7,182 nt of DNA from Firmicutes bacterium UBA5499 (GCA_002426275.1 DIPB01000058.1:805-7986), one strand, 5' to 3'. Counted from the stretch's first letter, positions 1 through 6,850 are shown. Translations and numbers: made by a program. Notes: generated by a model from the letters alone, not told the origin.

Positions 1-3
1 AGC

Positions 4-63
4 TCAGTGCCCCGGTGGGAAGATCGCCCATTTGCCGCAGTCGACTTTCTTGTTGCCGCACAT
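4..63 (-). CDS. Possible 19-residue small protein, divergent from asnB
   Basis: An ATG at 63-61 opens a 19-codon frame reading MCGNKKVDCGKWAIFPPGH and ending in TGA at 6-4. An AGAAGG ribosome binding site (74-69) lies 5 nt upstream, and an extended -10 promoter about 50 nt upstream points the same way. An in-frame TTG at 93-91 would give 29 residues but has a poorer binding site. The peptide has two Cys-Gly-(Asn/Lys) units seven residues apart (C2, C9), encoded by an 8-bp direct repeat (32-39 and 53-60). It has no signal peptide and no membrane segment. I do not recognise a family. Alternatives are a chance frame, or the tail of an unseen gene entering from the left on the plus strand: two plus-strand frames are also open from the window edge to about 127 or beyond. 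The function is unknown. Confidence 0.3.
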   Translation of the reverse strand: MCGNKKVDCGKWAIFPPGH

Positions 64-110
64 CGCAGCCTTCTCTAAGGAGCGTGAAATCAACTGCTTA
101 CGCTTCCGTT

Positions 111-119
111 ATTATACCA
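111..119 (-). promoter_or_regulatory. Extended -10 promoter, minus strand
   Basis: The minus strand reads TGG-TATAAT, a perfect sigma-A -10 hexamer (116-111) with the TG extension (119-118). No good TTGACA match lies 16-18 bp upstream, as is common for extended -10 promoters. Transcription would start near 104 and give a leader of about 40 nt before the small ORF at 63-4, or drive a gene beyond the left edge. Confidence 0.4.
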
Positions 120-186
120 GATTTTGAATTTTAGCACCACCTTCTTTTGTTACGTGCATACTCTGACCAAAAATATCTTAATTTTA

Positions 187-212
187 TGCCAAAGGAACTC
201 ATGCTTTTGGCA
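187..212. repeat. Inverted repeat upstream of asnB (possible operator)
   Basis: TGCCAAA (187-193) and TTTGGCA (206-212) are perfect inverted 7-mers. As RNA the stem extends by one G-U and one G-C pair to 9 bp, with an 8-nt loop. It sits about 40 bp before the asnB start, where the -35 region of a promoter with its -10 at 215-225 would fall. That position suits a repressor or activator site. No T-run follows on the plus strand, so it is not an intrinsic terminator for a plus-strand gene. The binding protein is unknown. Confidence 0.4.
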
Positions 213-214
213 AG

Positions 215-225
215 CATAATATAAA
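215..225 (+). promoter_or_regulatory. Candidate -10 region of the asnB promoter
   Basis: CATAAT (215-220) and TATAAA (220-225) each match the TATAAT hexamer at five of six positions. They lie in the AT-rich DNA directly before asnB and would start transcription at about 228-235, giving a leader of about 20-25 nt. No convincing -35 is found at the proper spacing, since that space is filled by the inverted repeat 187-212. The promoter may therefore need an activator, or the true promoter may lie elsewhere in 130-235. Confidence 0.3.
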
Positions 226-239
226 AGGTAAGCTTTTCC

Positions 240-249
240 GGGGGTGATT
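240..249 (+). promoter_or_regulatory. Ribosome binding site of asnB, deciding the start
   Basis: GGGGGTGATT matches the extended Shine-Dalgarno GGAGGTGAT with one wobble pair. It sits just before ATG 253. An in-frame GTG at 244 lies inside this site, so it cannot be the start. The ATG at 253 also leaves Cys as residue 2, which the enzyme needs. Confidence 0.7.
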
Positions 250-252
250 GAT

Positions 253-2085
253 ATGTGCGGAATTGTTGGTTGGCTGGATTATGAGCAGGATTTAAGCGGA
301 CAAAAAACGATAATTCAGAAAATGGCCCAAACTCTGGCGCCTCGAGGTCCGGATCAAGAAGGCGCATTCATTTCTCGGCATGCGCTTTTGGCCCACCGCA
401 GGCTGATCGTGGTGGATCCCCAAGGGGGACTGCAGCCTATGAGCCGCAGCCGTGGGGGGAACGATTATCATCTGATCTATAATGGCGAGCTATATAATAC
501 GCCACAGCTGCGCCGGGAGTTGACGGCCTTGGGGCATAGCTTCTTGGGCCATAGCGATACCGAGGTGCTGCTGGCCGCCTACATGCAGTGGGGAGCGGAC
601 TGCATGCGCCGCTTGGACGGGATTTTCGCTTTCGCCATCTGGCAGGAACCAGCCGGGATCTTATTTCTGGGTAGAGATCGCTTGGGCGTCAAGCCGTTGT
701 TCTTTACGCGGCGGGGAAGCTCTCTTTTCTTCGCCTCCGAGATAAAGGCGCTATTGGCTCACCCGCAAATCCCGGCGGAAGTGGACCGGGAGGGCCTGGC
801 GGAACTCTTCGCTTTGGGACCTGGCCGCACGCCGGGCTGCGGCGTCTTTCGCGGCATTGAGGAATTGGAACCAGGCCACTGGCTTACGATGAGCCACAGC
901 GGGATGCGCAAAGAGCGATACTGGCAGCTGCGCAGCCTCCCCCACCAGGACGATCTGCCCTCCACAGTTGAGAAAGTGCGTTATCTTTTGACTGACGCGG
1001 TGCAAAGGCAACTGGTCTCGGATATGCCCCTGTGCACCTTGCTGTCCGGCGGTCTGGACTCCAGCGTCTTGAGCTTCATCGCCGCGGAAGCGCTGCGGGA
1101 AAAAGGACAGGTATTGAATACTTATTCCATTGATTACAAGGAAAACCAGCGCTTTTTTCAAGCTAATAGCTATCAGCCGCAAATGGACGCCGCCTTTGTG
1201 CCGCTGATGGTAAGTCAGTTGGGAACCAAGCATCATTCCGTCTTGATTGGCAACCGGGAATTGGTCGCCGCGCTGGAGCAGGCTGTGCGGGCCCGGGACC
1301 TGCCGGGCATGGCCGATATTGACGCTTCTTTATATCTGTTCAGCTGCCAGATCAAAAAAGAATCCACGGTTGCCCTCTCCGGCGAGTGCGCGGACGAACT
1401 TTTCGGCGGTTATCCGTGGTTTTACCGAGGGGCAAGCGATACTTTCCCGTGGTATCAAAAGACGGAAATCCGCCAAAAGCTGCTGTCAGCCGAGCTCAAA
1501 GACAAACTGAACGTGAAGGAATATATCGCTTTTCGCTACCGGCAGGCGCTCTCCCAGGTGCCGCGCCTGGAGGGTGAAGCGGCGCCGGAAGCGCGCATGC
1601 GGGAGCTTTTCTACCTGAACCTCACCCGCTGGATGCCCGTGCTGTTGGATCGCAAAGACCGGATGAGCATGGCCACAGGCCTGGAAATCAGGGTGCCGTT
1701 TTGCGATCACCACCTTGCGGAATACGTTTGGAATATCCCCTGGGAATACAAGTACCATCGCCGCCAGCCAAAGGGCGTTTTGCGGGAGGCTTTCGCCCAA
1801 ATGCTTCCTTCTCAGATCGTCTGGCGGAAAAATAGCCCTTATCCTAAAACGCATCATCCGGTATACTGCCAACTGGTGCAGCGGAAAATGCTCTCCATCT
1901 TGAAGGATAAAACATCGCCGCTTCTTCCCCTGGTGGATGTGAATTTCGTAGCGGAACTGGCAGCCGGCGACCTTTCGAGTTTCAACCAGCCTTGGTTCGG
2001 GCAGCTGATGAGCGGGCCGCAGCTTTTGGCCTATCTGGTGCAGACGGAACAATGGCTGCGGGAATACAAAGTCAGCATCCTCTAA
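253..2085 (+). CDS. asnB: Asparagine synthetase, glutamine-hydrolysing
   Basis: This enzyme makes asparagine from aspartate, ATP and glutamine in the cytoplasm. It has 610 residues, close to the 610-630 of the Firmicutes AsnB/AsnO type. The N-terminal half is a class II glutaminase: it starts MCGIVGW, so removal of Met exposes the nucleophile Cys2. It carries RGPD (31-34), Arg50, YNGELYN (76-82), SDTEV (101-105) and GRDRLGVKPLF (140-150). The C-terminal half is an ATP-pyrophosphatase synthetase domain with the PP-loop SGGLDSS (265-271), SGECADELFGGY (376-387) and DRKDRMSMATGLEIRVPF (466-483). A late SPYPKTHHP block (528-536) resembles the Firmicutes subfamily. The start is fixed at 253 by Cys2 and the binding site at 240-249. 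The gene appears monocistronic. It faces the trp operon and overlaps the trpG 3' end by 14 bp. Some paralogues modify peptides or cell-wall precursors, but nothing nearby suggests that here. Confidence 0.95.
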   Translation: MCGIVGWLDYEQDLSGQKTIIQKMAQTLAPRGPDQEGAFISRHALLAHRRLIVVDPQGGLQPMSRSRGGNDYHLIYNGELYNTPQLRRELTALGHSFLGHSDTEVLLAAYMQWGADCMRRLDGIFAFAIWQEPAGILFLGRDRLGVKPLFFTRRGSSLFFASEIKALLAHPQIPAEVDREGLAELFALGPGRTPGCGVFRGIEELEPGHWLTMSHSGMRKERYWQLRSLPHQDDLPSTVEKVRYLLTDAVQRQLVSDMPLCTLLSGGLDSSVLSFIAAEALREKGQVLNTYSIDYKENQRFFQANSYQPQMDAAFVPLMVSQLGTKHHSVLIGNRELVAALEQAVRARDLPGMADIDASLYLFSCQIKKESTVALSGECADELFGGYPWFYRGASDTFPWYQKTEIRQKLLSAELKDKLNVKEYIAFRYRQALSQVPRLEGEAAPEARMRELFYLNLTRWMPVLLDRKDRMSMATGLEIRVPFCDHHLAEYVWNIPWEYKYHRRQPKGVLREAFAQMLPSQIVWRKNSPYPKTHHPVYCQLVQRKMLSILKDKTSPLLPLVDVNFVAELAAGDLSSFNQPWFGQLMSGPQLLAYLVQTEQWLREYKVSIL

Positions 2086-2689
2086 CCGCGGCCGGCCTCA
2101 GCTGGGGCCGGGGCCAGAGAGCCGGATACGTAGGCGCCAAAAAGGCGGCCAGCATCCTTCGTCCCTCCTGGGTGAGGATAGATTCGGGATGAAACTGCAC
2201 GCCTTCCACGGGAAAACGAAGGTGCCGCAAGCCCATCAGTTCACCGTCCGGACTCCAAGCGCTGGCCTGTATGCAGGCAGGCAGTTTAGTCACCAGCAAA
2301 GAATGATAGCGCATGCCTGTAAAAGGATTGGGCAGAGAGTCGAAGATCGTCTGTCCGTCATGGGTGACGGGCGACGTTTTGCCATGCATCAGCTGAGCAG
2401 CGCGTTCCACCTTGCCGCCGAAAACCTCGGCGATGCACTGATGGCCCAGGCACACGCCCAGAATGGGAATTTTACCCGCGAAAGCGCGGATCAGCTCCGG
2501 ACAGATGCCGCTGTCTTCAGGCCTGCCTGGTCCGGGAGAGAGCAGCAGCCGGTCCGGAGCGCACGCAGCGATCTGGGCAAGCGAGATTTGGTCATTGCGA
2601 AAGGCGACGACCTCCGCGCCCAAATCTCCCACAAGCTGCACCAGGTTGTACGTGAAGGAATCATAATTGTCTATCACCAGCACTTTCAT
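2072..2689 (-). CDS. trpG: Anthranilate synthase glutaminase subunit (TrpG/PabA)
   Basis: This is the class I glutamine amidotransferase that supplies ammonia to TrpE for anthranilate synthesis. It has 205 residues against the usual 185-195. It starts MKVLVIDNYDSFTYNLVQ, the family N-terminus. The oxyanion region is SPGPGRPEDSG (51-61), the nucleophile elbow is GVCLGHQ with Cys80, and the other two triad residues are His167 and Glu169 in FHPES. The ATG at 2689 lies 3 nt after the trpE stop. An AGGAG site (2703-2699) inside the end of trpE suggests translational coupling and equal output. Residues from about 186 on (PTYPALWPRPQ and onward, Pro/Arg-rich) extend beyond the usual family end and are encoded by the hairpin at 2092-2111 and the asnB tail. 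The same fold serves PabA in folate synthesis, and some Bacillota use one protein for both. The position next to trpE favours TrpG. Confidence 0.93.
   Translation of the reverse strand: MKVLVIDNYDSFTYNLVQLVGDLGAEVVAFRNDQISLAQIAACAPDRLLLSPGPGRPEDSGICPELIRAFAGKIPILGVCLGHQCIAEVFGGKVERAAQLMHGKTSPVTHDGQTIFDSLPNPFTGMRYHSLLVTKLPACIQASAWSPDGELMGLRHLRFPVEGVQFHPESILTQEGRRMLAAFLAPTYPALWPRPQLRPAAVRGC
2092..2111. terminator. GC-rich hairpin past asnB stop, possible terminator
   Basis: CCGGCCTC (2092-2099) and GGGGCCGG (2104-2111) form an 8-bp stem (one G-T pair) with an AGCT tetraloop, starting 6 nt after the asnB stop. Neither strand has a T-run beside it, so it is not a classical intrinsic terminator. 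It may instead stabilise the 3' end or pause RNA polymerase. It lies inside the trpG coding region (around codons 193-199), so on the minus strand it is also translated. Confidence 0.3.
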
Positions 2690-2692
2690 GCT

Positions 2693-4189
2693 TCAGCTCT
2701 CCTCTCCCTCAAGTACGGCCTGCAGCAGGGCGCGGGCTTTGTTCATGGTTTCCTGATATTCCCGCTCCGGCGCCGAATCCGCCACAATGCCCGCTCCGGC
2801 CTGCACCCAACCTTTTTCGCCTTTGTAGGTCACAGTCCGAATGGTGATGCAGAAATCCATATTCCCGTTAAAGCCGAAGTAACCCACAGCGCCCCCATAA
2901 GGCCCGCGGGCATCTGGCTCCAACTGGGCGATGATCTCCATGGCTCGGACCTTGGGCGCACCTGTAAGGGTTCCGGCGGGAAAGGCGGCTTTGAAGAGAT
3001 CAAATTGATCTTTATCCGCCGCCAAAGTACCTTCCACCTGGGATACCAAGTGCATCACGTGAGAGTAACGCTCAAGGGCGAAAAGCTCCGTAGCCTCTAC
3101 AGTGCCATACTTGCAGACTCTCCCTAAATCGTTGCGTCCCAAATCCACCAACATCACGTGCTCGGCCCGCTCCTTCTCGTCCCGGCTCAGCTCCTGGGCC
3201 AGGGCAGCGTCTTGGAGAGCGTTTTCCCCCCTGGGGCGCGTCCCGGCGATGGGGCGGAGCATGGCGCGGCCGTTTTCCAGCCGCACCAATACTTCCGGCG
3301 AGGACCCCACAAGTCCAAAACAGCCGAACTGCAGGTAAAACATATAGGGCGAGGGATTGATAGCCCGCAACGAACAATATAGTTCCAGGGGGGATCTTCT
3401 CAGCCGCACTTCAAAGCGCTGAGAAGGCACAACCTGAAAAATATCTCCCGCGGCAATGTATTCTGTAGCCCGGGCAACCGCCGAGAGAAATTCTTCCTTG
3501 CTGAAATTGCTCGTATACTGTTCCGGACGCAACTGCCCGCGGCTCAGCGCCGGCAAAGCGCAGTTTGAGTCCCGCCCTCGTCGCAGCCTTCCGATCAGCT
3601 CCCGGTTTGTGTTCAGCGCCTCTTGGTAGGCGGCGAAATCTTGGTTCCCCTCCAAGAAAACATTGGTGATTATGCACATTGTGCCTTGAGCATGATCAAA
3701 GGCCAAGAGCGTTTCGGGAAGGAAAAAGATCCCGTCTGGCAGGCCTAAGCCGCTCTTGCGCGGCGGCAATTTCTCCAGCAAATGCACCAGCTCATAGCCT
3801 GCGTAGCCGACAAAGCCGATGGGAACGCGCGGCAGCTGCGCCAATGGCGCCAGGCGATACTCTGCCGTCCGCCGGCGCAGATACTCCAAAGGGTCGGCGC
3901 AGGCAAACTCCCTTTGCTCCTCTCCCAGCCCGTCCCGCAGACAAAGCTTGCCCGGCCAGATCTCAACGGCTTGTTTCATTTTTATTCCCACAAAGGAATA
4001 GCGTCCCAGACGGCTGCCGCCCTCCACGCTTTCCAAAAGGAAAGCGTAAGGCTGTTTTTCAAGCCCCAGCCTGCGCAGAGCGCTCACCGGGGTAAGCTGA
4101 TCCGCAATGTATTCCTGCATGACGGGAATCACGTTATAGCCGGCCTGGACCAAGTCCTGAAAAGCGGCCGCGGATGGATAAATCTGCAA
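2693..4189 (-). CDS. trpE: Anthranilate synthase component I
   Basis: This enzyme converts chorismate and ammonia (from TrpG) to anthranilate, the first committed step to tryptophan. From TTG 4189 it has 498 residues. The N-terminal regulatory part has LLES (51-54) and the middle has NPSPYMFY (278-285), both tied to tryptophan feedback in the family. Catalytic blocks are PIAGTRPRG (313-321), DEKERAEHVMLVDLGRNDLG (337-356), FPAGTLTGAPKVRAME (403-418) and QAGAGIVADS (463-472). PIAGT, with Ala and not Lys, separates it from aminodeoxychorismate synthase PabB. Three starts are possible. TTG 4189 has a strong AGAGGTGA site 5 nt upstream and gives the usual family N-terminus (MQIYPSAAAF). ATG 4207 has no binding site. 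TTG 4261 has AGGAG 5 nt upstream and would add 24 residues (522 in all). I prefer 4189. The stop lies 3 nt before trpG. Confidence 0.95.
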   Translation of the reverse strand: MQIYPSAAAFQDLVQAGYNVIPVMQEYIADQLTPVSALRRLGLEKQPYAFLLESVEGGSRLGRYSFVGIKMKQAVEIWPGKLCLRDGLGEEQREFACADPLEYLRRRTAEYRLAPLAQLPRVPIGFVGYAGYELVHLLEKLPPRKSGLGLPDGIFFLPETLLAFDHAQGTMCIITNVFLEGNQDFAAYQEALNTNRELIGRLRRGRDSNCALPALSRGQLRPEQYTSNFSKEEFLSAVARATEYIAAGDIFQVVPSQRFEVRLRRSPLELYCSLRAINPSPYMFYLQFGCFGLVGSSPEVLVRLENGRAMLRPIAGTRPRGENALQDAALAQELSRDEKERAEHVMLVDLGRNDLGRVCKYGTVEATELFALERYSHVMHLVSQVEGTLAADKDQFDLFKAAFPAGTLTGAPKVRAMEIIAQLEPDARGPYGGAVGYFGFNGNMDFCITIRTVTYKGEKGWVQAGAGIVADSAPEREYQETMNKARALLQAVLEGEES

Positions 4190-4194
4190 AATGC

Positions 4195-4202
4195 TCACCT
4201 CT
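4195..4202 (-). promoter_or_regulatory. Ribosome binding site supporting trpE start at TTG 4189
   Basis: The minus strand reads AGAGGTGA, matching seven of eight bases of the Shine-Dalgarno GGAGGTGA, followed by a 5-nt spacer and TTG at 4189-4187. It is a longer match than the AGGAG (4271-4267) in front of TTG 4261, while ATG 4207 has none. It decides the start in favour of 4189, although dual starts are possible. Confidence 0.55.
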
Positions 4203-4204
4203 CT

Positions 4205-4246
4205 CATTTGCCGGCGCCAAAAGCTGTCAACCTCGGCTGGCAAATG
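4205..4246 (-). promoter_or_regulatory. Hairpin in the trpA-trpE junction
   Basis: CATTTGCC and GGCAAATG are perfect inverted 8-mers (4205-4212 and 4239-4246) separated by 26 nt. After one mismatch two more G-C pairs can form. In the minus-strand mRNA the hairpin ends 2 nt before the AGAGGTGA site (4202-4195), so folding or ligand binding could affect trpE initiation. No T-run follows the stem, so it is not a terminator. The 87-nt junction (4190-4276) is the only sizeable gap in an operon whose other joints overlap or nearly touch. If TTG 4261 is the real start, this sequence would be coding instead. Confidence 0.4.
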
Positions 4247-4276
4247 CCTTTTCTTTCTCAACTCAGCTCCTGCGGG

Positions 4277-5044
4277 TCAATTCTCTATCCTGCTTAGGGC
4301 TGCCTTTATTTCTTTTACAAACTCCACGGCCCGGTCCAAGCCCTCCCGGTTTAGAAGCTCCACCAGGGCGCTGCCCACGATCACGCCTTCGGCCATTTTG
4401 CCCACCCGGGCAGCCTGCGCGGGATTGGAAATGCCAAAGCCCACTACCCTGGGAACAGGGCAGATTGGCTTCAAATCCGCCAGTACGCTCTCCAGCTCCG
4501 GCGCCAGTTCCCCCCGGGGGCCGGTAACGCCGGTATTGGCGACGCAGTAAAGAAAGCCTTTGGCCGCAGCGGCGATTCGCCGGCGTCTGGCCGGCTCCGT
4601 GGTGAGAGCCACAAAGCTAATGAGGTCCAGTTCCCGGTTGCCTTTGGCAAACCAATCCTGTTCCTCAGGCGGCAGATCCGGAATTACCAACCCCTGGACG
4701 CCGGCCTCTCGGGCGGCGCTAAGGAAATCAGCTCCCCAAGCCAGCAGCGGATTGAGATAGGAAAGCAACAGAATGGGAATCTGAAGGCCCCGGGCTCTGA
4801 GCTTCGCAACCAGTTCAAGGATCCCGTGCAAATTAGCGCCGCCAGCCAGCGCCCGGCCGGCGGCCGCCTGATTGATGGGACCGTCCGCCAAGGGGTCTGT
4901 AAAAGGCACGCCAAGCTCTATTAGATTCGCTCCAGCTTGGGCTAAAGAGAGCACGATCTCTTCCGTGGCAGCCAAGGACGGATCGCCTGCCATGAGAAAC
5001 GGGATCAAGGCCGGCTTTGTTGTAAACGCTTCGGAAATTCTCAT
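4277..5044 (-). CDS. trpA: Tryptophan synthase alpha subunit
   Basis: This subunit cleaves indole-3-glycerol phosphate to indole and glyceraldehyde 3-phosphate and passes indole through the tunnel to TrpB in the alpha2-beta2 complex. It has 255 residues, slightly short for the family (about 260-270). It is a TIM barrel with the catalytic pair Glu43 and Asp54 in [14 protein letters not shown] (43-56), YLNPLLAWG (96-104), VIPDLP (120-125), the phosphate loop TGVTG (171-175) and a later VVGFGIS. ATG 5044 overlaps the trpB stop in an ATGA (5044-5041), and GGAGGAG lies just upstream inside trpB, so translation is coupled to trpB. The stop is at 4277, before the trpA-trpE junction. Confidence 0.96.
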   Translation of the reverse strand: MRISEAFTTKPALIPFLMAGDPSLAATEEIVLSLAQAGANLIELGVPFTDPLADGPINQAAAGRALAGGANLHGILELVAKLRARGLQIPILLLSYLNPLLAWGADFLSAAREAGVQGLVIPDLPPEEQDWFAKGNRELDLISFVALTTEPARRRRIAAAAKGFLYCVANTGVTGPRGELAPELESVLADLKPICPVPRVVGFGISNPAQAARVGKMAEGVIVGSALVELLNREGLDRAVEFVKEIKAALSRIEN

Positions 5045-6237
5045 TTCGCTCCTCCTTCCAGCGCAGCCACGCTCTCCACATCTTTGTCTCCCCGGCCGGA
5101 AAGATTGATCACGATGATTTTTTCCGGCTCCAAGGTGGCGGCCAGCTTCTTTGCATAGGCGACTGCGTGGCTGCTTTCCAGAGCGGGAATGATGCCTTCG
5201 CTGGTGCTCAAAAGGTGGAAAGCGGCTAACGCCTCCCGGTCCGTCACCGCCTCATAGCGGACCCTGCCCAGCTCCCGGAGGGCGCTGTGTTCCGGCCCTA
5301 CTCCCGGATAATCAAGCCCCGCGGAAATGGAATGGGTGGGCGTGATTTGCCCTTCCCTATCCTGCAGCAGATAAGAATAGGCGCCGTGCAACACTCCCGG
5401 CCTGCCCTTGCCCAGGGTGGAGGCGTGCTGGCCCAATCGCTCTCCTCTGCCTCCGGCTTCCACGCCGATCATCGCCACTTGCCGTTCTGCAAGAAACGGG
5501 TGGAAAAGGCCGATGGCATTGCTGCCCCCTCCCACGGCGGCGATGAGGTAATCGGGGAGCCGGCCTGCAGCAGATAAGATCTGCCTTTTGGTTTCCTTAC
5601 CGATTGGAGACTGCAGATCGCGCACCAGCATGGGATAGGGATGAGGGCCAACAACCGAGCCGATCACGTAGTGAGTGTCCCGGACGTTTGTAACCCAACT
5701 GCGGATGGCCTGACCTGTGGCTTCCTTCAATGTGCCGCTGCCTATGGTCACAGGCTCAACCTTTGCCCCCAAAAGACGCATTCTGTAGACATTAAGGCTT
5801 TGCCGCCGCATATCTTCTTGGCCCATAAAGACCGTGCACTCCAGGCCGTACTTCGCAGCCACGGTGGCCACGGCTACTCCGTGCTGGCCGGCTCCAGTCT
5901 CGGCCAACAGTTTTTTCTTGCCCATTCTTTTAGCCAGCAAGGCCTGGCCTAAAGCGTTATTGATCTTATGCGCGCCCGTGTGATTCAGATCTTCGCGTTT
6001 CAGATAAATGCGCGCTCCCCCCAAAAGCCGAGTGAGATTGGCCGCAAAGTAAAGGGGCGTTTCCCTGCCTACATAATTACGCAGCTCCAGCTGCAATTCG
6101 TTTTGAAAAGCCGGATCCTCCTTGGCTTGCCTATAAGCTGTCTCCAACTCCAAGAGCGCGCATTGCACGGTCTCCGGGACGAACTTGCCGCCCCAGGAAC
6201 CGAAAAAGCCGCGCTCATCTGGCCATTTTCGTTCCAT
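5041..6237 (-). CDS. trpB: Tryptophan synthase beta subunit
   Basis: This is the pyridoxal-phosphate enzyme that joins indole (from TrpA) and L-serine to give tryptophan. It has 398 residues, the usual length of the TrpB1 class that works with TrpA. Family marks in order are GGKFVPETV (16-24), the cofactor lysine Lys91 in [13 protein letters not shown] (87-99), catalytic Glu113 in AETGAGQHG (112-120), GSGTLKEA (166-173), the cofactor phosphate loop GGGSNAIG (236-243), Asp309 in [12 protein letters not shown] (305-316) and SGRGDKD (380-386). ATG 6237 lies inside the end of trpF, a 23-bp overlap, with GGGAGGG about 7 nt upstream. At the other end its TGA overlaps the trpA ATG. All known catalytic residues are present. 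Confidence 0.97.
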   Translation of the reverse strand: MERKWPDERGFFGSWGGKFVPETVQCALLELETAYRQAKEDPAFQNELQLELRNYVGRETPLYFAANLTRLLGGARIYLKREDLNHTGAHKINNALGQALLAKRMGKKKLLAETGAGQHGVAVATVAAKYGLECTVFMGQEDMRRQSLNVYRMRLLGAKVEPVTIGSGTLKEATGQAIRSWVTNVRDTHYVIGSVVGPHPYPMLVRDLQSPIGKETKRQILSAAGRLPDYLIAAVGGGSNAIGLFHPFLAERQVAMIGVEAGGRGERLGQHASTLGKGRPGVLHGAYSYLLQDREGQITPTHSISAGLDYPGVGPEHSALRELGRVRYEAVTDREALAAFHLLSTSEGIIPALESSHAVAYAKKLAATLEPEKIIVINLSGRGDKDVESVAALEGGAK

Positions 6238-6850
6238 TCAATTCCCTCCCTGCTTTTTTTGCTCGTGCCACAAAGGCCGCCAGACGCGCCGGATCCTTGA
6301 GCCCGGCTCTGGACTCCAGCCCGCTGGAAGCGTCCACTCCCCAAGGGGAGACTTCCGCAATGGCCTGGGCCACGTTTTCCGGATTCAGGCCGCCCGCTAA
6401 AATCAATCTGCCGTCCCAGGGAACTTTCCTGGCCTCCCGCCAAGGGAAAGTCTTGCCGCTGCCCGCGCTGCTGTCTAGGAGCAGCGCGGACACCAAACCT
6501 TTATAGTCCGCAGCCCGCTGCCAATCGTCTTCCGCCATGCGCCAAGCTTTGAGCAATCCCCAAGGCAGGCGGGCGAAATACCGGCAGTACTCGGGTGATT
6601 CGGTGCCGTGGAGCTGCAGCAAATCCAGGCCCACTTCCCTGGCAATCCTCTCCACATCTTCCGGCCTCTGATTGACGAACACCCCGACTCGCAGCAACTT
6701 CTTCGGCAAGCTGCCGGCCAGCTGTTTGGCCTCTTTCAGCGTTAATCTTCTGGAGCTGGGCGCGAACACCAGGCCCACGGCCTGCGCCCCGGCGCTGGCC
6801 GCGGCCTGGGCGTCCTCCAGATGGCAAATGCCGCATACTTTCACCCACAT
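6215..6850 (-). CDS. trpF: Phosphoribosylanthranilate isomerase
   Basis: This enzyme isomerises N-(5'-phosphoribosyl)-anthranilate to CdRP, the substrate of TrpC. It has 211 residues, normal for a single-domain TIM barrel TrpF. It shows the N-terminal VKVCGI with catalytic Cys6, [10 protein letters not shown] (26-35), LLQLHG (77-82), catalytic Asp126 in [13 protein letters not shown] (123-135), [10 protein letters not shown] (151-160) and the phosphate-binding GVDASSGLE (171-179). The frame is open further upstream, but ATG 6850 is right: the family start is there, a GGGGAGAG site precedes it, and it shares one base with the trpC stop (TAATG). The C-terminus overlaps trpB by 23 bp. It is not fused to trpC as in enteric bacteria. 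Confidence 0.95.
   Translation of the reverse strand: MWVKVCGICHLEDAQAAASAGAQAVGLVFAPSSRRLTLKEAKQLAGSLPKKLLRVGVFVNQRPEDVERIAREVGLDLLQLHGTESPEYCRYFARLPWGLLKAWRMAEDDWQRAADYKGLVSALLLDSSAGSGKTFPWREARKVPWDGRLILAGGLNPENVAQAIAEVSPWGVDASSGLESRAGLKDPARLAAFVARAKKAGRELNGTKMAR

Noticed and set aside
207..222. Sigma-54 promoter starting at TTGGCA before asnB
   Set aside because: The GG of the -24 element is present, but the GC of the -12 element is missing at the required 10-nt distance (AT at 221-222).
244..252. GTG start for asnB at 244
   Set aside because: It would bury the nucleophile Cys behind three extra residues and lies inside the ribosome binding site. ATG 253 is the functional start.
53..270. 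Identical ATGTGCGG start octamer in the small minus-strand ORF and in asnB
   Set aside because: Both begin Met-Cys-Gly, but beyond eight bases there is no similarity, and a 19-residue peptide cannot be a glutaminase domain. This is probably coincidence.
131..367. 78-codon minus-strand frame crossing the asnB start
   Set aside because: It runs through the asnB promoter, binding site and Cys2 codon. No ribosome binding site or family match was seen.
1486..2052. 188-codon minus-strand frame inside asnB
   Set aside because: It is a shadow of asnB, with no family features and no promoter or clear binding site. The same holds for the 161-codon frame at 751-1236.
2189..3127. 312-codon open frame on the plus strand opposite trpG and trpE
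   Set aside because: It lies antisense to two genes with full catalytic motifs. Its translation shows no recognisable domain, and long antisense frames are expected in GC-rich coding DNA.
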